In this document: in pieces, positions 1 through 8,170 of the stretch
Position numbering within the stretch: position 1 is the first letter of the stretch
How the letters are laid out: each line of letters opens with the position of its first letter
Source: Gemmatimonadota bacterium
GTDB lineage: Bacteria; Gemmatimonadota; Gemmatimonadetes; Gemmatimonadales; GWC2-71-9
Assembly (NCBI GenBank): GCA_003220935.1
Contig: QHTT01000067.1
Location: 62,001 to 126,000, forward strand
Direction of reading: 5' to 3'
Length of the DNA: 64,000 nt
The notes under the pieces: generated by a model
What the model was told of the DNA's origin: nothing
What the model saw: only the letters and a program-made list of their open reading frames with translations
The model's database searches: none
Made by a program: the position numbers and the translations under genes

Positions 1-2
1 GC

Positions 3-563
3 CTGCGGCTCGGGGAGTTCGATGTCCTCGTCGGGATTAACCTGCTACGCGAGGGGCTCGACCTCCCCGAGGTGTCCCTCGTCGCAATCCTCGACGCGGA
101 CCAGGAAGGGTTCTTGCGCTCCGACCGCTCCCTCATCCAGACGGTCGGGCGAGCGGCCCGAAACCTGAGCGGCAAGGCGATCCTCTATGCCGACCGGGTC
201 ACCGGCTCGATGCAGCGCGCGCTCGACGAGATGCAGCGTCGGCGGGGGCGACAGCAGGCCTACAACGACGCACACGACATCACGCCGCGCTCGATCGTCA
301 AATCCGTGGACCAGGTGCGCTTCACCACGCGTGTCGCGGACGCCAAGACGGCCAAGGCGATGGGTCCCGTGCTGCGGCGCCCAGCGGACGCGCGCGAGCG
401 GGAGGCGCTCATCCGGCTGCTCGAGACGCAGATGCAAGCCGCGGCCGAAGAGCTGGACTTCGAGCTGGCCGCGGTGCTGCGCGACCAGCTCCTCGAGCTC
501 AAGGCCGAAGGGGATGCGGTGCACCATGCGCCTCCGCGCGGACGAGCTCAACCGGTTCGGTGA
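3..563 (+). CDS. uvrB: UvrABC system protein B, C-terminal part (5' end outside window)
   Basis: UvrB is the helicase-like damage-verification subunit of nucleotide excision repair. It is loaded by UvrA and recruits UvrC. The frame is open from the first bases of the window, so only the last ~186 residues are present. The visible part starts in helicase domain 3 with [20 protein letters not shown], followed by the motif VI region ([12 protein letters not shown]). It ends with a UVR domain at about residues 135-170 of the fragment ([15 protein letters not shown]), which contacts UvrC. The 3' end overlaps the tsaE start by 38 nt, so the two are probably cotranscribed. The assignment is secure from the motifs; only the missing 5' part is unseen. 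Confidence 0.96.
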   Translation: MRLGEFDVLVGINLLREGLDLPEVSLVAILDADQEGFLRSDRSLIQTVGRAARNLSGKAILYADRVTGSMQRALDEMQRRRGRQQAYNDAHDITPRSIVKSVDQVRFTTRVADAKTAKAMGPVLRRPADAREREALIRLLETQMQAAAEELDFELAAVLRDQLLELKAEGDAVHHAPPRGRAQPVR

Positions 564-933
564 GGAGTTGGGCCGCGGCCTGGCACCCCCGGCCGTCATC
601 GGGCTCTCGGGCGAGTTGGGGTCCGGCAAGACGACTCTGGTGCAGGCGATTTGCCGCGGCTTGGGCGCGCGGGCGGCTGCGACGAGTCCCACGTACGCGC
701 TGGTGCATCACCACGAAGCTCGAGCCGCTCCCATCTACCACGTCGACTGCTACCGCCTCAAGTCGCCCGACGAGGCCCGGGACATCGGATTCGCGGACAT
801 GACGCGCGAGCGCGCTATCGTGCTCATCGAATGGCCGGAGCGGGCGGGGGCATGGGCGCCGCCGCTGGATCGGCACTTCCGCCTCAGCTACGGTGAGGAG
901 CCCGATATCCGAGAGGTGGAGGAGATCCGGTGA
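526..933 (+). CDS. tsaE: tRNA threonylcarbamoyladenosine biosynthesis ATPase TsaE
   Basis: TsaE is the small P-loop ATPase that works with TsaB and TsaD to make t6A at position 37 of ANN-decoding tRNAs in the cytoplasm. The ATG at 526 gives 135 residues, normal for the family. The Walker A motif GELGSGKTT lies at about residue 29. It is followed by the family-typical [11 protein letters not shown] segment, the YHVDCYRL segment and a late IEWPER motif. The frame continues upstream without a stop, but the homology starts only near this ATG. The gene overlaps uvrB at its 5' end, and its stop overlaps an in-frame GTG of the next reading frame, placing it in a tsaE-tsaB-rimI cluster that is common in bacteria. 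Confidence 0.93.
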   Translation: MRLRADELNRFGEELGRGLAPPAVIGLSGELGSGKTTLVQAICRGLGARAAATSPTYALVHHHEARAAPIYHVDCYRLKSPDEARDIGFADMTRERAIVLIEWPERAGAWAPPLDRHFRLSYGEEPDIREVEEIR

Positions 934-983
934 TGGGTCTGGGGACGGTGCTGGCAGGCGTTCCGCGTTCGGGAGGGGCGCGG

Positions 984-1724
984 ATGAGCGGTCGCTGGCT
1001 GGCGATCGATACCGCCACTGAGATCGCGAGCGTCGCCGTCGGATCGCCAACTGGCGCAGCGGCCGGAGCGTTTGTGCAGGGAGCGCGCCGTCACGCGGCC
1101 GCGATCGTTCAACTCGTCGATCACGTGCTCACGCAGGCGGGACTGCGGCCGGCGGATTTGGAGGGCATCGTCATCGGGGATGGGCCGGGAAGCTTCACAG
1201 GCCTGCGGATCGGTTGGGCAGCGGCGAAAGGGCTGGCGCAGCAGGCGGCTGTGCCGCTTCGCGCCGTGCCGTCGCTCATGGCGGCGGCGGCCGGCGTCGC
1301 CGCACGGCTGGACTCAGTGCCCGTTGCTGCTTGCTACGACGCCCTGCGCGGACAGGTGTACGGTGCGGTGTACGTGTTCCGTCCCGGTGAGGTCGAAACC
1401 GCGATGCCGCCGGCGGTCACCACCGTCGCGGAGCTGGCGCGCGTCACCCCTCCCCCGATCCGCCCGCGGGTCGTTGTCGGCGACGGGGCGATGCGCTATC
1501 CAGACGACATCCTCAAGTGGAGCGGTGCCGCGCCAGTACCGCTGGAGAGCGTGATGCCGAACGCCACGACGCTGCTCTCGCTCTTCGCCAGGAAAGGGGC
1601 GGCGCGCTCGCTGGATGATCCCTTCGTCGCCGAGCCCGCCTACGGCCGGCCGGCCGAAGCGCAAGCGAAATGGGAGGCCCGCCACGGCCGGCCCCTTCCG
1701 GATCCGTCTCGCCCAAGCGGCTGA
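984..1724 (+). CDS. tsaB: tRNA threonylcarbamoyladenosine biosynthesis protein TsaB
   Basis: TsaB is the non-catalytic ASKHA-fold partner of TsaD in t6A synthesis. The ATG at 984 is chosen because a GGGAGGGG ribosome-binding stretch sits about 7 nt upstream and the protein then opens with the usual LAIDTATEIASVAVG strand. A GTG at 930 would add 18 unlikely residues. The protein is ~246 residues, and GDGPGSFTGLRIG at about residues 65-77 is the hallmark TsaB motif. The N-terminal half is the conserved part; the C-terminal part is variable, as in the family. The gene overlaps the following acetyltransferase by 110 nt in another frame. Confidence 0.92.
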   Translation: MSGRWLAIDTATEIASVAVGSPTGAAAGAFVQGARRHAAAIVQLVDHVLTQAGLRPADLEGIVIGDGPGSFTGLRIGWAAAKGLAQQAAVPLRAVPSLMAAAAGVAARLDSVPVAACYDALRGQVYGAVYVFRPGEVETAMPPAVTTVAELARVTPPPIRPRVVVGDGAMRYPDDILKWSGAAPVPLESVMPNATTLLSLFARKGAARSLDDPFVAEPAYGRPAEAQAKWEARHGRPLPDPSRPSG

Positions 1725-2154
1725 CGTGGCGCCTGTCGCCGCGATCGAGCGCGCCGTCTTCGCGGACCCCTGGTCGGCTAATGACTTCACTGAGTGCTTG
1801 GCCGCCGGAGCGCCGTTCCTCGTCGCCGTCGTGGGCCGCGCCGTCGCGGGCTACGCCGTCGCGCATTGCGCCGCGGACGAAGGGGAGGTTCTCAACCTGG
1901 GCGTCGCCCAGCCGCACCGCCGCGGCGGCGTCGGGCGGGCGCTGGTGGAGCGGGTGCTCGACACGTTGCAGGGTCGTGGCGTGCGAGTCGTTTACCTCGA
2001 CGTGCGGGAATCGAACGTCGCGGCGCGCCGCCTGTACGAGAGCCTGGGCTTCGTCGAGGTCGGGCGGCGGGCGCGGTATTACCGGCGTCCGGTCGAGGAC
2101 GCCGTGATTCTCCGGGCTGCCATTCCAGCAGCTGGGGTCTCTGCAAAACTTTAG
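1615..2154 (+). CDS. rimI: Ribosomal protein S18-alanine N-acetyltransferase (RimI-like GNAT)
   Basis: This GNAT acetyltransferase is predicted to acetylate the N-terminus of a ribosomal protein, as RimI does for S18. Position after tsaE-tsaB supports RimI over a generic GNAT. The fold shows the acetyl-CoA pyrophosphate loop QPHRRGGVGRALVE at about residues 98-111, and the C-terminal strand with RLYESLGFVEVGRRARYY, the usual RimI ending. The only ATG in frame is at 1615, inside tsaB, and it adds ~30 basic, Pro-rich residues ahead of the first GNAT strand (FRIRLAQAADV). The true start may therefore be a non-standard codon nearer 1700. The GNAT assignment is firm; the exact substrate is inferred from context. 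Confidence 0.86.
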   Translation: MIPSSPSPPTAGRPKRKRNGRPATAGPFRIRLAQAADVAPVAAIERAVFADPWSANDFTECLAAGAPFLVAVVGRAVAGYAVAHCAADEGEVLNLGVAQPHRRGGVGRALVERVLDTLQGRGVRVVYLDVRESNVAARRLYESLGFVEVGRRARYYRRPVEDAVILRAAIPAAGVSAKL

Positions 2155-2174
2155 CCCAAGTGGCGTATCTTTGA

Positions 2175-2203
2175 TTGACAGAATAACTTGCGATTCATAT
2201 ACT
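2175..2203 (+). promoter_or_regulatory. Sigma-70-type promoter upstream of ssb
   Basis: A TTGACA hexamer at 2175-2180 and a TATACT hexamer at 2198-2203 are separated by 17 nt. This is close to the ideal housekeeping promoter and stands out in an AT-richer pocket of very GC-rich DNA. Transcription would start near 2210, leaving a leader of about 40 nt before the ssb GTG at 2249. Confidence 0.75.
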
Positions 2204-2248
2204 GTTGTCGCCCTTGGTCCCTGCCCGCCCATCGTTTGGAGGTCTGTT

Positions 2249-2731
2249 GTGAGTCGCAGCCTGAATAAAGTCATGCTAATCGGGAACTTAGGGGCCGATC
2301 CCGAGGTGCGGAGCACGAACAACGGCTCCCGGGTGGCGAATCTCTCCCTGGCGACCAGCCGCCAGTGGACGGGGCAGGGTGGGGAGAAGCAGGAGAAGAC
2401 CGAGTGGCACCGCGTGATCTGCTGGAACAACAAGGGCGCCCAACTTGCCGACTTGGCCGAGAAGTACATGAAAAAGGGCGACCGGATCTACGTGGAAGGG
2501 CGGCTTGAGTACCGCACGTGGGAGGATCGCGAGAAGCAGACCCGCTACGTCACCGAGATCATCGCGCGCGAAGTGATCCTGCTGTCGTCCCGGGGAGGGG
2601 GAGGCGGTGAAGGCACCGGCGAGTTCGCCCGCGCCAAGGCCGCGGCCAAGGTGGCGCCCGAGGGCAAGGCGGAGTCGCTCGACGCGCTCCCGGAGGCGCT
2701 GGATGAGGAGGACGACGATCTGCCGTTCTGA
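2249..2731 (+). CDS. ssb: Single-stranded DNA-binding protein
   Basis: SSB coats single-stranded DNA in replication, repair and recombination. The GTG at 2249 follows a perfect GGAGGT ribosome-binding site at 2238-2243 with a 5-nt spacer and gives 160 residues. The OB fold begins directly (SLNKVMLIGNLGADPEVRST) and includes the TEWHRVICWN segment near residue 57. A Gly-rich linker follows, and the protein ends in the acidic tip DEEDDDLPF that recruits partner proteins. The frame is open further upstream to 2171, but that stretch contains the promoter and lacks homology. The 3' end overlaps the next gene by 29 nt. Confidence 0.95.
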   Translation: MSRSLNKVMLIGNLGADPEVRSTNNGSRVANLSLATSRQWTGQGGEKQEKTEWHRVICWNNKGAQLADLAEKYMKKGDRIYVEGRLEYRTWEDREKQTRYVTEIIAREVILLSSRGGGGGEGTGEFARAKAAAKVAPEGKAESLDALPEALDEEDDDLPF

Positions 2732-3989
2732 TCGAGCAGCCCTGCTCGCCCTTGTAGCAGGGCTGCTCGCGGGGGTGGTGGCGCCGCCGCTCGTGGCCCA
2801 GGACACGACCCAGGCTCGGGCGGACAGCTCGAAAGCTGCGCAGGATACGTCACAGGTGCCGCCGCCCGCCGCGGCCTTCCAGGAAGGACAGCTTCCCGCC
2901 AGCCATACCGTGGTCACGGGCGAGACCCTCTGGTCCATCGCCCAGCTGTACTTCAGCGATCCGCTGCTGTGGCCCGAGATTTACCGTCTAAACACTGCTG
3001 CGATTGAAGACCCGCACTGGATCTATCCGGGTGAGGTGCTGAACATCGGGTCTGTGGTGGCCGTGGCGCAGGCGCCTGAGTCCGCGTCGGTCGGCCCGGC
3101 GACGGGCGCCGACACGGTGCGGGCCCAGGCGCCTGCGGACACGGTGACGGCGATCGACACGTCGGCGGCGTTCGACACGGCTGGGGTCGTGGAAGCGCCG
3201 CCGCCTGCGGCCACCGACGCCTACGAGACGATCTTCGAGCGGCGCCGGACACCCCGCGAACAGGTGCAGGACGTGCTGCGGGCGTACTCCAACCCGCTGT
3301 ATCGACCGCTCCGGCGCGGCGAGTTCTACGCGGCGGGCTTCCTGACCGAGAACGAGCGACTGCCGTGGGGCCGGGTGCTGGGGAACACGGCGACTCCAGC
3401 CATCCCGCGCCTGACGGAGCGCTCCACCGCGACGCGGTTCGATCAGATCGCGCTCGCGCCGCCCCGCAACGCGTCTTACCACGTCGGTGACTCGCTGCTG
3501 ATCGCGCGCATCGATCGGGACATCACGGGTTGGGGCGGGGTGGTGGTGCCGGTCGGCGTGGCGCGTGTGACGGAGCTGCAGCGCAAGCAGGTGTTGGCGG
3601 ACGTGATCATGCAATTCGGCCGGATCCATGACGGCCACCTGGCGATGCCGCTCGAGCCGTTCAAGGACCCGGGTCTCTCCCGGCCCACGCCAGTGGAGCA
3701 GGGCCTCGAGGGCCAGGTCGTGGCCGAACGCGACATCCACGGGCTGACGGACCTGCAGCAGATCCTGTTCATCAACCGCGGCCGGGCGGACGGGGTCACC
3801 CCGGGCGACGTGTTCGAGGTGTTCCGACCGGCGTCCGGCGTCCCAGGCACGGCGTCCGAAGAGGTGCGCATGGTGCTCGAGATCGTGCACACCCGGGACC
3901 ATTCGGCGTCCGGACTGGTGCTCAACATCAATCATCCCGACGTACGCCCTGGAATGCCGGTCCGTCTCGTCCGCAAGATGCCCTCCTGA
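2703..3989 (+). CDS. Secreted LysM-domain protein
   Basis: This is a predicted exported peptidoglycan-associated protein of 428 residues. The ATG at 2703 is preferred because it gives a signal peptide: basic MRRTTICRSDR, then a hydrophobic stretch, then a VAQ cleavage region near residue 33. The LysM domain lies at about residues 65-115 (TVVTGETLWSIAQLYF, then PEIYRLN and a closing YPGEVLNI). LysM binds N-acetylglucosamine-containing glycan. The ~310 C-terminal residues contain no domain I can name, and the last part looks beta-rich. It overlaps ssb by 29 nt and is followed by the HemX/CcsA-like gene. A cell-envelope role is inferred; enzymatic activity is not indicated. Confidence 0.82.
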   Translation: MRRTTICRSDRAALLALVAGLLAGVVAPPLVAQDTTQARADSSKAAQDTSQVPPPAAAFQEGQLPASHTVVTGETLWSIAQLYFSDPLLWPEIYRLNTAAIEDPHWIYPGEVLNIGSVVAVAQAPESASVGPATGADTVRAQAPADTVTAIDTSAAFDTAGVVEAPPPAATDAYETIFERRRTPREQVQDVLRAYSNPLYRPLRRGEFYAAGFLTENERLPWGRVLGNTATPAIPRLTERSTATRFDQIALAPPRNASYHVGDSLLIARIDRDITGWGGVVVPVGVARVTELQRKQVLADVIMQFGRIHDGHLAMPLEPFKDPGLSRPTPVEQGLEGQVVAERDIHGLTDLQQILFINRGRADGVTPGDVFEVFRPASGVPGTASEEVRMVLEIVHTRDHSASGLVLNINHPDVRPGMPVRLVRKMPS

Positions 3990-4029
3990 CCCGCCGCCGG
4001 CTCCTGGCCGGGGCCGGCGCTATGCGCCC

Positions 4030-4824
4030 GTGGTTCTCGTACCGCATCTCCTGGCGCTCGGGCTGTACGGCCTGGCCACGGCGCTTGCCCTTGCCCCGTT
4101 CGCGGGACTTCGGCCCGCACCGCGCGCCTTGACGCTGGGCGCCCCCCTCTCGGGCGCTACGGCGCACGTGGTCGGCGTCGCGCAGGTCACACCGGTGGGC
4201 GTCGCGCCGGTGCTGTCGATTCTTGCGCTCTTCCTGGTGCTGCTGCAGATCGTGAGCGAGCGCGTGTTCCGCGCCTCTGCCGTCGCGCTGTTCACCGGGC
4301 CGCTCGCCACGGGTCTCGTGGGGCTCGCGTTGTTGATCGGCCTGGGACCTGGTGCCGCGCCCTCGGGCGGCGGCAACGCCTGGTTTATCTTGCACGTGAC
4401 GCTCAGCGTGCTCGGGCTCGCGCTGCTGGCGCTCGCCTTCATCACGGCGGCGCTGTACCTGCTGCAGTTCCGCGAGCTCAAGTCGAAACGGTTCGGTCAG
4501 GTGTTTCGTCTGTTTCCCCCGCTCGAGCGGCTCGATCGCCTAAACCACGTGGCCCTGGTCGCCGGCTTTCCGGCGCTGACGCTGGGCGTCCTGCTGGCGC
4601 TGGGCTATGCGGTGCGATACGCTGGTGGCATGCACGTGGACCCGGCGCAGATCGTGTGGGGCTCGTTCACCTGGGTAGTGTTGGGGTCGGCTGTGTGGAT
4701 GCGGGTGGTGCGGCATTGGGCGGGCCGACGGGCGGCGTTCGCGAGCATCGCGGGCTTCGTGGCGGTGGTGCTCGTGTACCTCGCGCTCAAGCTCGCTGAG
4801 CCGGGGACGCAACGCTTTCTCTAG
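4030..4824 (+). CDS. CcsA/HemX-type cytochrome c assembly membrane protein
   Basis: This polytopic membrane protein of 264 residues has about eight hydrophobic segments and the CcsA-family pattern of a central cytoplasmic loop (LLQFRELKSKRFGQVFRLFP). Proteins of this group either handle heme in cytochrome c maturation (CcsA/ResC) or sit beside hemA as HemX/YpjD, where they influence heme synthesis. Its position immediately upstream of hemA, with a 14-nt gap, favours the HemX-type role. The GTG at 4030 is the only usable start in frame after the preceding stop. The family call is good; the distinction between heme transport and HemX-like regulation cannot be made here. Confidence 0.78.
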   Translation: MVLVPHLLALGLYGLATALALAPFAGLRPAPRALTLGAPLSGATAHVVGVAQVTPVGVAPVLSILALFLVLLQIVSERVFRASAVALFTGPLATGLVGLALLIGLGPGAAPSGGGNAWFILHVTLSVLGLALLALAFITAALYLLQFRELKSKRFGQVFRLFPPLERLDRLNHVALVAGFPALTLGVLLALGYAVRYAGGMHVDPAQIVWGSFTWVVLGSAVWMRVVRHWAGRRAAFASIAGFVAVVLVYLALKLAEPGTQRFL

Positions 4825-4838
4825 GGCGGCAGCGCGCA

Positions 4839-6101
4839 ATGAGCATCGCGGTCGTCGGAGTCAATCACCGGACAGCCCCCTTGGAGGTGCGCGAGCGCTT
4901 CGCGCATGCGCCCCGCGAGGTGCCGGCTTCCTTGCAGCGGGTGCTGTCGGCCGGCGCGGGCGGCGGGGTCCTGCTGTCCACGTGCAACCGCACCGAATTC
5001 TACCTCGCCGAACCGAGCGACTCGACGGCCGAGACGGTCTGGGCCATCTTGGGCGAGCGCCTCGGTGCCGGTCGCAATGCCAGCGAGTACGGCTACTTCC
5101 AGCGCGACCGCGCGGCGGTGCGCCATCTTTACCGCGTCTCGGCGGGCCTCGACTCGATGATCCTCGGCGAGTCGCAGATCCAGGGCCAGGTGCGCGAGGC
5201 GTGGGAGGCATCGCGGCCCCAAGCCGGCCCGGTGCTCCACCGCCTGTTCCAGTCCGCCCTGCTCGTCGGGGCCCGGGTGCGCAGCGAGACGGCGCTCGGC
5301 AGCGGGGCGGCGTCGGCTCCGTCGGCCGCGGTGGCGTTGGCCGACAAGATCTTCAGCCGGCTCGCAGGACGCTCCGCGCTGGTCCTCGGTGCGGGTGACA
5401 TGGCCGAGCTCGCGGCGGGCTGCCTCGTGTCCGAAGGCGTGCGCGTCACGCTCGTCGCGAACCGCAGCTACGAGCGGGCGCGCGCGATCGCCGACCAGCT
5501 GGGCGCACGGGCGCTCACGTTGGACGAGGCCTGGGAGCACTTCGCCACTGCCGACATCGTGCTCAGCTCCACCGCGGCGCCTCACGCCGTCGTGACGTGG
5601 GAGCGCGTGGCGCCCGCGATCGGGCGGCGCGGTGGGCGACCGCTCTGCATCCTCGACCTCGCGGTGCCGCGGGACGTGGAGCCCGCAGTGGGACAGCTCG
5701 AGAACGTGTTTCTGTACGACATCGACGACCTGCAGGCGGTCGCCGCGCACGCAGCGGCAGAGCGACATCAGGAGGTGCCCGCGGCCGAACGCATCGTGAG
5801 CGATGAGGTCGAGCGGTTCTGGGCCTGGTACGGCGGGCTGGCTGTGGTGCCGGTGCTGAAAGAGTTTCGCGGGCGCCTCGACGACGTGCGCGCCGCGGAG
5901 CTGGAGCGTGCCCTCAAGCGCCTTCCGCACCTGTCGCCCGAGGATCGGGCCCAGGTGGAGCAGTTCAGCCACGCGCTGCTCAACAAGTTTCTGCACCCTC
6001 CCACGATTGCGCTCAAGCAGGCCGCGCAGGCCGGGCGCGGTTACGGCCTCCTCGAGTCGCTGAAGAAGCTGTTCGGCCTGGAGCGGCCGGATGGCTCGTA
6101 A
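4839..6101 (+). CDS. hemA: Glutamyl-tRNA reductase
   Basis: HemA reduces glutamyl-tRNA to glutamate-1-semialdehyde with NADPH, the first committed step of C5-pathway tetrapyrrole synthesis. The 420-residue protein opens with the conserved VVGVNHRTAPLEVRE segment. It carries the catalytic cysteine at Cys49 in LLSTCNRTEFY and the GLDSMILGESQI motif at about residues 103-114. A Rossmann fold with LVLGAGDMAE follows at about residue 185, then the C-terminal dimerisation helix region. The 3' end overlaps galE by 11 nt. hemL, hemB and hemC are not in this window. All expected motifs are intact. Confidence 0.97.
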   Translation: MSIAVVGVNHRTAPLEVRERFAHAPREVPASLQRVLSAGAGGGVLLSTCNRTEFYLAEPSDSTAETVWAILGERLGAGRNASEYGYFQRDRAAVRHLYRVSAGLDSMILGESQIQGQVREAWEASRPQAGPVLHRLFQSALLVGARVRSETALGSGAASAPSAAVALADKIFSRLAGRSALVLGAGDMAELAAGCLVSEGVRVTLVANRSYERARAIADQLGARALTLDEAWEHFATADIVLSSTAAPHAVVTWERVAPAIGRRGGRPLCILDLAVPRDVEPAVGQLENVFLYDIDDLQAVAAHAAAERHQEVPAAERIVSDEVERFWAWYGGLAVVPVLKEFRGRLDDVRAAELERALKRLPHLSPEDRAQVEQFSHALLNKFLHPPTIALKQAAQAGRGYGLLESLKKLFGLERPDGS

Positions 6102-7074
6102 GGTCCTAGTCACCGGTGGGGCGGGGTACATCGGCAGCGTGGTCGTCGAGCAGCTGCTGGCGCAGGGCCACGCCGTCGTCGCCTTGGACGACCTGAGTCG
6201 GGGTCATCGCGCTGCGCTCGACCCCGGCGCGCAATTCGTGCAGGGCGAGATCGGCGACCGGCGCATCTTGGACGAGCTGCTCGCGCGGCATTCCTTCGAC
6301 GCGCTCGTTCACCTCGCGGCATACGCGCTGGTCGCGGAATCGGTCGCGCACCCGGAGATGTACTTTGCGAACAACGTGGCAGCGGGCCGGGTGCTGCTCG
6401 ACGCGGTCGTCGCCGCCGGCGTGCGCCGGGTGATCTTCTCGTCGTCGTGCGCGGTGTACGGCCACCCGCCCCTGATCCCGATCCCGGAAGACGCGCCCCG
6501 CGTGCCCGTCAATCCGTACGGGCAGACGAAGCTCGAGTTCGAGCACCTGCTCGCGGACTGCGCCCAGCGACACCGCGTCGCCTCCATCAGCCTCCGCTAC
6601 TTCAACGCGGCCGGCGCCACCGCCCGCTACGGCGAGGACCACGATCCGGAGACGCACCTGCTCCCCAACGTCCTGCAGGTCGCGCTCGGCCGACGCCCGG
6701 CCGTGGAGGTTTACGGCACTGACTACCCCACGCCGGACGGCACCGCGGTGCGGGACTACGTACACATCGCTGACATCGCCGACGCCCATGTTCGAGCACT
6801 GGACGCGGACCTGACGGGCGCCCAAGCGGTAAACCTCGGGACCGGAGCGGGCCATTCGGTGCTGGCCGTGGCCGAAGCGGCGCGGCGCATCACGGGCCGG
6901 TCGATCCCCACGGTGGCGTGCCCCCGGCGCCCTGGAGATCCGCCCACGCTCGTCGCCGCCCGGGGCCGCGCGGAGCGGCTACTCGGCTGGCGCCCGCGGC
7001 GCTCGACGCTGGACGAGATCATCGCGAGCGCGTGGGATTGGCACCGGACGCACCCGTCCGGGTATTCGAACTGA
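6091..7074 (+). CDS. galE: UDP-glucose 4-epimerase (extended SDR family)
   Basis: GalE interconverts UDP-glucose and UDP-galactose using bound NAD. The 327-residue protein has the N-terminal nucleotide-binding motif TGGAGYIGS, the SSSCAVYG strand carrying the catalytic serine region near residue 125, and the YxxxK pair in NPYGQTKLE near residue 148. RYFNAAGA and RDYVHIADIADAH are characteristic of GalE-type epimerases. Its start overlaps hemA. The likely role is supply of UDP-galactose for envelope glycans, some of which may be built by the 37-57 kb locus. A related specificity such as UDP-GlcNAc or UDP-xylose epimerisation is possible. Confidence 0.9.
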   Translation: MARKVLVTGGAGYIGSVVVEQLLAQGHAVVALDDLSRGHRAALDPGAQFVQGEIGDRRILDELLARHSFDALVHLAAYALVAESVAHPEMYFANNVAAGRVLLDAVVAAGVRRVIFSSSCAVYGHPPLIPIPEDAPRVPVNPYGQTKLEFEHLLADCAQRHRVASISLRYFNAAGATARYGEDHDPETHLLPNVLQVALGRRPAVEVYGTDYPTPDGTAVRDYVHIADIADAHVRALDADLTGAQAVNLGTGAGHSVLAVAEAARRITGRSIPTVACPRRPGDPPTLVAARGRAERLLGWRPRRSTLDEIIASAWDWHRTHPSGYSN

Positions 7075-7109
7075 CCTGTTCGGCCGCTTTCTTGGGGGAG
7101 GGCTGACGC

Positions 7110-7847
7110 GTGCTGCTGCTACAGGTGGGTCGGGCGGTGCCGACGACGCCCTGGGAGCTGGTGCTGACGTCGAGCCGCGAGACGAAGTTCGTGCTCGCGA
7201 TCCTGGTCGTCTTCTCGGTCGTCTCCTGGTACCTCATCTTTCTCAAGTGGTGGCAATTCCGAAAAATGCGGCGGCAGGCGGACCGTTTCATGGGGGAGAT
7301 CGAACGGGCGACCCGGCTCGAGGACGCGTATCACGCCGCGATGCGGCTGCCGTCCTCGCCCTACAACCGGCTGCTGCGTGAGGGCATCCAGTTTTTTTCC
7401 GAGCTCAAGCCGGGCTTCCTGAAGGGCGGCGTGAAGGGCGACGGGCCCGCCACGGTCGCGCCGGCGACCACCCTGACGACCACCCAGCTCGAAGCGCTCC
7501 GGATGGTGCTCGCCAAGGAGGTGGCCGCGGAGCGTGATGCGGCCGCGCGGTTCATCCCGTGGCTCGCCACCTTCGGCTCGGTGAGCCCCCTGCTCGGCCT
7601 ACTCGGCACGGTGCTCGGCGTGATGGATGCCTTCATCGGGATCGCGCTGGGGGGCTCGGGGAACATCGCGGCGGTGGCGCCGGGTGTCGCCGAAGCGCTC
7701 GTCACCACGGTGGCAGGCCTCGCCGTCGCCGTGCCGTCTGTGGTGGCGTACAACCTGTTCGTCAACCGCCTCGGCCTGTTCGCCGGCGAGCTGGAAGGGT
7801 TTGCGCAGGAGATCATCGGCACGATGGCGCGTGAAGGGAGGCTCTAG
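7110..7847 (+). CDS. tolQ: Tol-Pal system inner-membrane motor protein TolQ (ExbB/MotA family)
   Basis: TolQ forms the proton-driven motor of the Tol-Pal system with TolR, energising TolA and keeping the outer membrane constricted at division. The 245-residue protein has one membrane segment near residues 25-50 and a cytoplasmic domain. The two C-terminal membrane helices are typical of MotA/TolQ/ExbB (WLATFGSVSPLLGLLGTVLG and a late VAEALVTTVAGLAVAVPSVV stretch). The GTG at 7110 follows a GGGGGAGGG ribosome-binding stretch. It heads tolQ-tolR-tolA-tolB-pal-cpoB, and context favours TolQ over ExbB. Confidence 0.92.
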   Translation: MLLLQVGRAVPTTPWELVLTSSRETKFVLAILVVFSVVSWYLIFLKWWQFRKMRRQADRFMGEIERATRLEDAYHAAMRLPSSPYNRLLREGIQFFSELKPGFLKGGVKGDGPATVAPATTLTTTQLEALRMVLAKEVAAERDAAARFIPWLATFGSVSPLLGLLGTVLGVMDAFIGIALGGSGNIAAVAPGVAEALVTTVAGLAVAVPSVVAYNLFVNRLGLFAGELEGFAQEIIGTMAREGRL

Positions 7848-7848
7848 A

Positions 7849-8130
7849 GTGGCCGGCTTGCTGGGTGGTGGCGGCGGGCTGCGCGGGCACGGTGAGCTGC
7901 CCCTCAACGCCGACATCAATGTCACATCGCTCGTGGACGTGGCCTTCGTGCTCCTCATCTTCTTCATGATCACCGCGCCCATCATGCAGGGTGGTGTCGA
8001 CGTGCGCTTGCCGCGTGCCGAAGCGCGCCCCCTCGAGCCGAAGCAGGGGCTGATCGTGACCATCGACCGGGAGGGGCGCATCTTCATCGAGCAGGCACCG
8101 CTGTCCTACGGATCCGGGCGTCGGGTGTGA
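7849..8130 (+). CDS. tolR: TolR (ExbD family), shortened by an internal deletion and frameshift
   Basis: TolR/ExbD is the single-span partner of TolQ. The GTG at 7849 begins one base after the tolQ stop. The N-terminal half is normal: ELPLNADINVTSLVDVAFVL contains the membrane-segment aspartate (LVDVAF), followed by the membrane helix and a periplasmic GLIVTIDREGRIFIEQAPL strand. The frame then runs into a stop at 8128, giving only 93 residues against ~135-150 usual. From 8112 to 8174 a different frame encodes IRASGVSDVGLVAEPETIER, which reads as a normal TolR C-terminus, and its stop overlaps the tolA GTG. About 30-40 residues between the halves are missing. The gene is broken in this sequence, by real mutation or by assembly error. 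Confidence 0.85.
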   Translation: MAGLLGGGGGLRGHGELPLNADINVTSLVDVAFVLLIFFMITAPIMQGGVDVRLPRAEARPLEPKQGLIVTIDREGRIFIEQAPLSYGSGRRV

Positions 8131-8170
8131 GCGACGTCGGGCTCGTTGCTGAGCCGGAGACGATCGAGCG

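Noticed and set aside
1513..2469. A 318-codon open frame on the minus strand opposite tsaB, rimI and the ssb promoter
   Set aside because: It crosses three well-supported plus-strand features and a near-consensus promoter, and its peptide is Arg-rich and non-conserved.
4821..6131. A 436-codon open frame on the minus strand opposite hemA
   Set aside because: hemA is intact on the plus strand. The minus-strand peptide is a compositional shadow, and its start would overlap galE.
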